The notes under the pieces are model-generated. The model saw only the letters and a program-made list of their open reading frames with translations, made no database searches and had not been told where the DNA came from. Positions 60,820 to 64,000 of a stretch of DNA of 64,000 nucleotides are shown here, in pieces. The stretch spans positions 744,001 to 808,000 of the forward strand of contig NZ_JSWG01000009.1 in NCBI RefSeq assembly GCF_000797465.1, in the 5' to 3' direction. Every line of letters starts with the position of its first letter. Position 1 is the first letter of the stretch. This stretch comes from Psychroserpens jangbogonensis (GTDB lineage: Bacteria; Bacteroidota; Bacteroidia; Flavobacteriales; Flavobacteriaceae). Both the position numbers and the translations under genes were made by a program.

Positions 60820-60918
60820 ATGAGTTGAAGTCGATATCAAGAATTAAAGGTGTTTTTAGTATTTGAAAATAATGAACAAGAACTTGAAACGCTGCCCTTA
60901 AACGGATTTCCTTATTAA
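60820..60918 (+). pseudogene. Fossil of the C-terminal end of a second apbE
   Basis: From 60841 the frame ELKVFLVFENNEQELETLP-then-LNGFPY-stop matches the end of ApbE in this window (ELKAFLVFENDKQEFETLS then INNFPEQ). The 5' flank (GAGTTGAAGTCG at about 60822-60833) also matches the preceding apbE codons after a one-base shift. No other part of the gene survives. It shows that apbE or its end was once duplicated and mostly deleted here, 9 kb from the intact gene. Confidence 0.75.
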
Positions 60919-60963
60919 CAAAAAAAAAGGTTATATTAAAGTGCTAATTCTTAATGCTATATC

Positions 60964-62835
60964 ATGAAAACGATATTCCTTTTTTTACTACTTAGTGCTT
61001 TTCCGTTAAATTCAAATGCTCAATGTACAGACTTTGTAAATATTCCAGACGCTGACTTTAAATCATATTTGCTTAGTAGTTGGTTAGGTATAGATACTAA
61101 TAATGATGATGAAATTAGTTGCACAGAAGCAATGGCTTATGATGGAGAAATAGATATTAATAATTATGTTAATATCTTGGACTTGACAGGATTGGAAGCA
61201 TTTGTTAATCTTGAAATGTTAGATTGTGGTAATATTGAATTAACTAGTTTAGATGTTTCAAGTAATACAGAATTACGAGAGTTAACCTGCAATAATAATG
61301 CATTAACTAGCTTAGATGTTTCAAATAATAGTGCATTACGTAGGTTAATATGTAGTAACAATACACTAACAAGTTTAAATGTATCTAGTAATGTAGCATT
61401 GCTAGAGTTATTCTGCAATAATAATACATTAACAAATTTAAATGTCTCTAACAACCTTGAATTACAATTTTTATATTGTGGTAGTAATATGTTAACCAGC
61501 TTAGATGTTTTAAGTAATTCAATGTTGCGTGAGCTAAGTTGTTTCAATAATGCTTTACCTAGTTTAGAACTAACAACCAATACTATATTACGGGAATTGT
61601 TTTGTAATGACAATGCATTAGCTAATTTGGATGTTTCAAATTGTCCGCAATTAAATAAATTAAGATGTGGTAATAATAATTTGAATAGTCTAAATGTTTT
61701 AAGTAATACACTATTAAAAGAATTAAGATGTGAAAGCAATACAATATCAAGTATAGATGTTTCAAACTGTGTTCAGCTAACAGACTTGTATTGTAGTTCC
61801 AATAATTTAACAAGTTTAAATGTATCTACTAATACAGGATTAATTACCTTATCCTGTTCAAACAATTCTTTAACGAGTTTAGACATTTCTAATAATACAA
61901 TGTTATCGGATTTATCTTGTAATTATAATGCTCTTTTTGATTTGAACGTGTCAAATAATACTAATTTACAGTTTCTAAATTGTTCTAATAATACGCTAAC
62001 AGGTTTAGATTTATCAAATAATACATTTTTGGGCTATCTGGATTGTAGTTATAATGCAATAGATATAATTGGCTTTGCAAACAATCCAAACTTATATGGT
62101 TTAAATTGCGATAGTAATAATTTAACAGTTTTAGATGTAGGTAATCCTCTATTAGAGACTTTATCTTGTAATGACAATGCATTAACTAATTTAGACATGT
62201 CTAATAATGCTAACTTGTTGTATTTAAGTTGTTCTGGAAATGATTTGACGAATTTAGATGTTTCAAATAATACTCAATTAGAAAGCATCCTTTGTAGTAA
62301 TAATTTACTAACAAGTTTGAGTCTACCTGGTTTCTCACCATCTTTTTATAGTTTAGATTGTTCATATAATGTTTTAACAAGTATAGATGTGTCTAATTTA
62401 TTCTTAATTAACTTCAATTGTTCTAATAATGTCCTAACGAATTTAAATGTTGCCAATGACTATAACTTGGATATTTTAGATTTTAATGCTACAAGCAATG
62501 TAGATTTAAATTGTATACAAATTGATGATGGGTTTACACCTCCAGTCACTTGGTTAAAAGATGCTAGTGCTACTTACAATGAAGATTGTGATAACTTAAG
62601 CACAGATGAGTTTTTTACCGAAACCGTTACTATTTACCCAAATCCTGCACAAAACGAACTTCACATACAATCAAATGTGCCAATACAAAAAGTAGAAGTA
62701 TTTAACCTTTTAGGTCAACAAGTTATAGAAAGCAATGCAACAACACTTGATGTTTCAAATTTAACTGAAGGGTTATATCTGGTAAAAGTGTTTAGTATCG
62801 GAAAAGAGTCTACTTATAAAGTTCTTAAAAAGTAG
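60964..62835 (+). CDS. T9SS-secreted leucine-rich-repeat protein 2
   Basis: Signal peptide ends near NSNAQ. Unlike LRR protein 1, it begins directly with the cap (CTDFVNIPDADFKSYLL with DTNNDDEISCTEA), which fits a calcium-binding loop. About twenty 21-residue repeats of the LTSLDVSxNxxLxxLxCxxN form cover residues about 85-505. The T9SS sorting domain (VTIYPNPAQNELHIQ to STYKVLKK) ends it. It is a 623-residue surface repeat protein of unknown partner. The DNA repeats are more diverged than in gene 1, which suggests an older array. Confidence 0.88.
   Translation: MKTIFLFLLLSAFPLNSNAQCTDFVNIPDADFKSYLLSSWLGIDTNNDDEISCTEAMAYDGEIDINNYVNILDLTGLEAFVNLEMLDCGNIELTSLDVSSNTELRELTCNNNALTSLDVSNNSALRRLICSNNTLTSLNVSSNVALLELFCNNNTLTNLNVSNNLELQFLYCGSNMLTSLDVLSNSMLRELSCFNNALPSLELTTNTILRELFCNDNALANLDVSNCPQLNKLRCGNNNLNSLNVLSNTLLKELRCESNTISSIDVSNCVQLTDLYCSSNNLTSLNVSTNTGLITLSCSNNSLTSLDISNNTMLSDLSCNYNALFDLNVSNNTNLQFLNCSNNTLTGLDLSNNTFLGYLDCSYNAIDIIGFANNPNLYGLNCDSNNLTVLDVGNPLLETLSCNDNALTNLDMSNNANLLYLSCSGNDLTNLDVSNNTQLESILCSNNLLTSLSLPGFSPSFYSLDCSYNVLTSIDVSNLFLINFNCSNNVLTNLNVANDYNLDILDFNATSNVDLNCIQIDDGFTPPVTWLKDASATYNEDCDNLSTDEFFTETVTIYPNPAQNELHIQSNVPIQKVEVFNLLGQQVIESNATTLDVSNLTEGLYLVKVFSIGKESTYKVLKK
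61230..62470 (+). repeat. Tandem 63-bp repeats encoding LRR units (gene 2)
   Basis: About twenty imperfect units of roughly 63 bp, each with a core like AGTTTAGATGTTTC, encode the leucine-rich repeats. Long open frames on the opposite strand here are by-products of the repeat composition. Confidence 0.8.
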
Positions 62836-62928
62836 TTTTTATGTGACCTTTTAAAATATGTGTGTCCTATAATTGCTATTAATCTATTATATAAAAAGTT
62901 GTTCTAAATGTATTTAGTTTAGCTTTTT

Positions 62929-63693
62929 TTATTTAAAAACTACAGGGATAATCTCACCGTTTGCTAGGCAATATTTAGTAACGTCTGCTTCGGAAAGTTT
63001 AGCCGTATAATCAACTTCCTCTACCTTAAAGCCAATACTTCGAAGTTTGTCAAAATAATCTCGACCATATACACGAACATGATCGTATTGGCCAAATATT
63101 TTTGCGCGTTCTTTTCGGTCTGTAATTGTATTATCTTCAAACGTTTCCGCTCGTGATAAATCTTGTGGAATTTGAAAAACACCATAACCTCCAGGTTTTA
63201 ATACACGAAACAATTCTTGCATAGCTTTCGTGTCATCAGGTATATGTTCTAACACATGATTGCATAAAATCACATCGTAACTATCATCTTCAAACGGAAG
63301 GTCACAAATGTCTGCTTTTACGTCAGCAATTGGAGATTCTAAATCTGTAGTTGTATAATTAATATGCTTAAGTTTTTTAAAGCGATTTAAAAAACACTGT
63401 TCTGGAGCAAAGTGAAGTACACTTTTTTCTGCTGAGAAAAAATCTGTTTCCGCTTTCAAGTACAACCATAACAATCTGTGGCGTTCTAGTGATAGTGTAG
63501 AAGGCGATAAGACGTTGTTACGTTGATTGCCATAGCCATAAGGTAAAAAGTTTCTAAAACCCTTCCCATCTATTGGATCTGTAAAGGTGTTTCCTCTTAA
63601 AAAAAAAGCAAGAACAGGTCGAGCAACATAGCTTAACCTAATTAGTAAAGGTCTAGGAATTGTATTTAGAATTATTTTGAAGAGTTTTTTCAA
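62929..63693 (-). CDS. Class I SAM-dependent methyltransferase
   Basis: A 254-residue Methyltransf_11-type protein. An N-terminal region (1-85) with basic and hydrophobic residues precedes the Rossmann domain: VLHFAPEQCF (motif I variant of the SAM loop), YTTTDLESPIADVKADICDLPFEDDSYDVILCNHVLEHI and LFRVLKPGGYGVFQIP. The absence of a GxGxG loop is normal for this subgroup. The substrate is unknown. It lies 6 bases downstream of the small GldL-like gene on the same strand, so the two are probably cotranscribed. Confidence 0.88.
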   Translation of the reverse strand: MKKLFKIILNTIPRPLLIRLSYVARPVLAFFLRGNTFTDPIDGKGFRNFLPYGYGNQRNNVLSPSTLSLERHRLLWLYLKAETDFFSAEKSVLHFAPEQCFLNRFKKLKHINYTTTDLESPIADVKADICDLPFEDDSYDVILCNHVLEHIPDDTKAMQELFRVLKPGGYGVFQIPQDLSRAETFEDNTITDRKERAKIFGQYDHVRVYGRDYFDKLRSIGFKVEEVDYTAKLSEADVTKYCLANGEIIPVVFK

Positions 63694-63699
63694 ATTAAA

Positions 63700-63897
63700 C
63701 TACCAGTTTAAAAAGTCTTTAGATTTATCTGAACTTAGGATTTTCCATATTAAAAGAACTATAAAAATCACTTTTATCAATGATCCTAAAGTAAAAATTT
63801 CATCTGCAAATTGCCAATGTTGTATTTTAAATAAGGTACCAACAATGGTGCACAAAAATCCAATTAAAATAACAACTAATAAATACTTTATTTTCAT
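63700..63897 (-). CDS. Small membrane protein with GldL-like transmembrane hairpin
   Basis: A 65-residue protein with two membrane helices (about 4-20 and 35-52). The loop FKIQHWQFADEIFTLG resembles the F-K-I-x-H-W-P-x-A turn that links the two membrane helices of the gliding and T9SS motor protein GldL. It lacks the cytoplasmic tail of GldL, so it is not the motor subunit itself. Small proteins of this type recur in flavobacteria; their function is unknown. Confidence 0.65.
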   Translation of the reverse strand: MKIKYLLVVILIGFLCTIVGTLFKIQHWQFADEIFTLGSLIKVIFIVLLIWKILSSDKSKDFLNW

Positions 63898-63903
63898 GAT
63901 CTT

Positions 63904-64000
63904 TTAGAGTACAAGGTCTTCTTTTCTGAATTCATCTTCTTCAGTAGAGGTAATTCCTAAAGCTTCATGAACATATGCAAAGGTTGATAAAATTTCAGGT
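63904..64000 (-). CDS. 3' end of an unidentified gene
   Basis: A minus-strand frame enters from beyond the window and ends in TAA at 63904-63906. The last 31 residues read PEILSTFAYVHEALGITS followed by an acidic stretch ending KEDLVL. I cannot identify the family from this fragment. It lies 6 bases upstream of the GldL-like gene start, so all three genes may form one operon. Confidence 0.7.
   Translation of the reverse strand, partial: PEILSTFAYVHEALGITSTEEDEFRKEDLVL

Noticed and set aside
61164-61739. 191-codon frame on the minus strand in LRR gene 2
   Set aside because: It is the antisense reading of the repeat array, with low-complexity Leu-rich content, as are similar frames at 55724-56011 and 57797-58114.
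1-64000. Mobile elements, tRNA, rRNA
   Set aside because: No transposase, integrase, att-like repeat or cloverleaf was found on reading the intergenic regions; duplication in the accessory block needs no mobile element to explain it.

Overview
The window comes from a marine-type member of the Flavobacteriaceae (Bacteroidota). The DNA is visibly AT-rich. Several genes have TAnnTTTG -7 promoter elements, and Shine-Dalgarno sequences are mostly absent. There are type IX secretion (T9SS) machinery genes (porT, a SprA-plug-type protein) and at least five T9SS client proteins with C-terminal sorting domains. A TamL lipoprotein replaces TamA, AccD lacks its zinc-ribbon cysteines, and respiration uses a Na+-NQR. 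I cannot name the genus with confidence. I saw no rRNA, tRNA, CRISPR array, insertion sequence or prophage.

Layout. 1-6.5 kb is the end of an exopolysaccharide locus: a 5'-truncated SGNH protein, wecB, wecA, a Wza-type export lipoprotein and a Wzc-type tyrosine kinase. 6.4-17.2 kb is housekeeping, mostly on the minus strand: rpe, rpoD, pnp-rpsO, accD, fbaA, tamL. 17.3-24.6 kb mixes an rRNA methyltransferase, the T9SS plug protein, a divergent cysteine dioxygenase / PLP decarboxylase pair (a probable hypotaurine pathway), apaG and pruA. 24.7-29.1 kb holds two tandem secreted lipase-like T9SS clients. 29.5-33.3 kb is an Omp28 / TlpA / DUF6029-type envelope redox cluster. 33.4-42.1 kb holds rsmG, a fatty-acid desaturase, an aminotransferase, three small membrane proteins, trkHA, ubiE and porT. 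42.2-48.4 kb is nqrABCDEF. 48.5-51.8 kb holds a lipoprotein, a DUF4846 protein, a small Nqr-linked protein and apbE, the likely flavinylating enzyme for NqrB and NqrC. 51.9-62.8 kb is an accessory block: a TPR/LytS-type histidine kinase and LytTR regulator followed by three secreted proteins (two leucine-rich-repeat proteins and a 1328-residue LamG/beta-helix protein). 62.9-64 kb has a methyltransferase, a GldL-like small membrane protein and the end of an unidentified gene.

The accessory block shows the most unexplained structure. Two gene fossils lie in its intergenic regions: the last 12 codons of a T9SS sorting domain at 54652, and the last 25 codons of a second apbE copy at 60841. A terminator plus downstream block is duplicated. 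Both copies of that block carry AGAAGTTG-like direct repeats at a 21-bp period, the geometry expected of LytTR-regulator sites, upstream of the secreted genes. My inference is that this is a module of T9SS-secreted repeat proteins under the adjacent two-component system, built by duplication and deletion.
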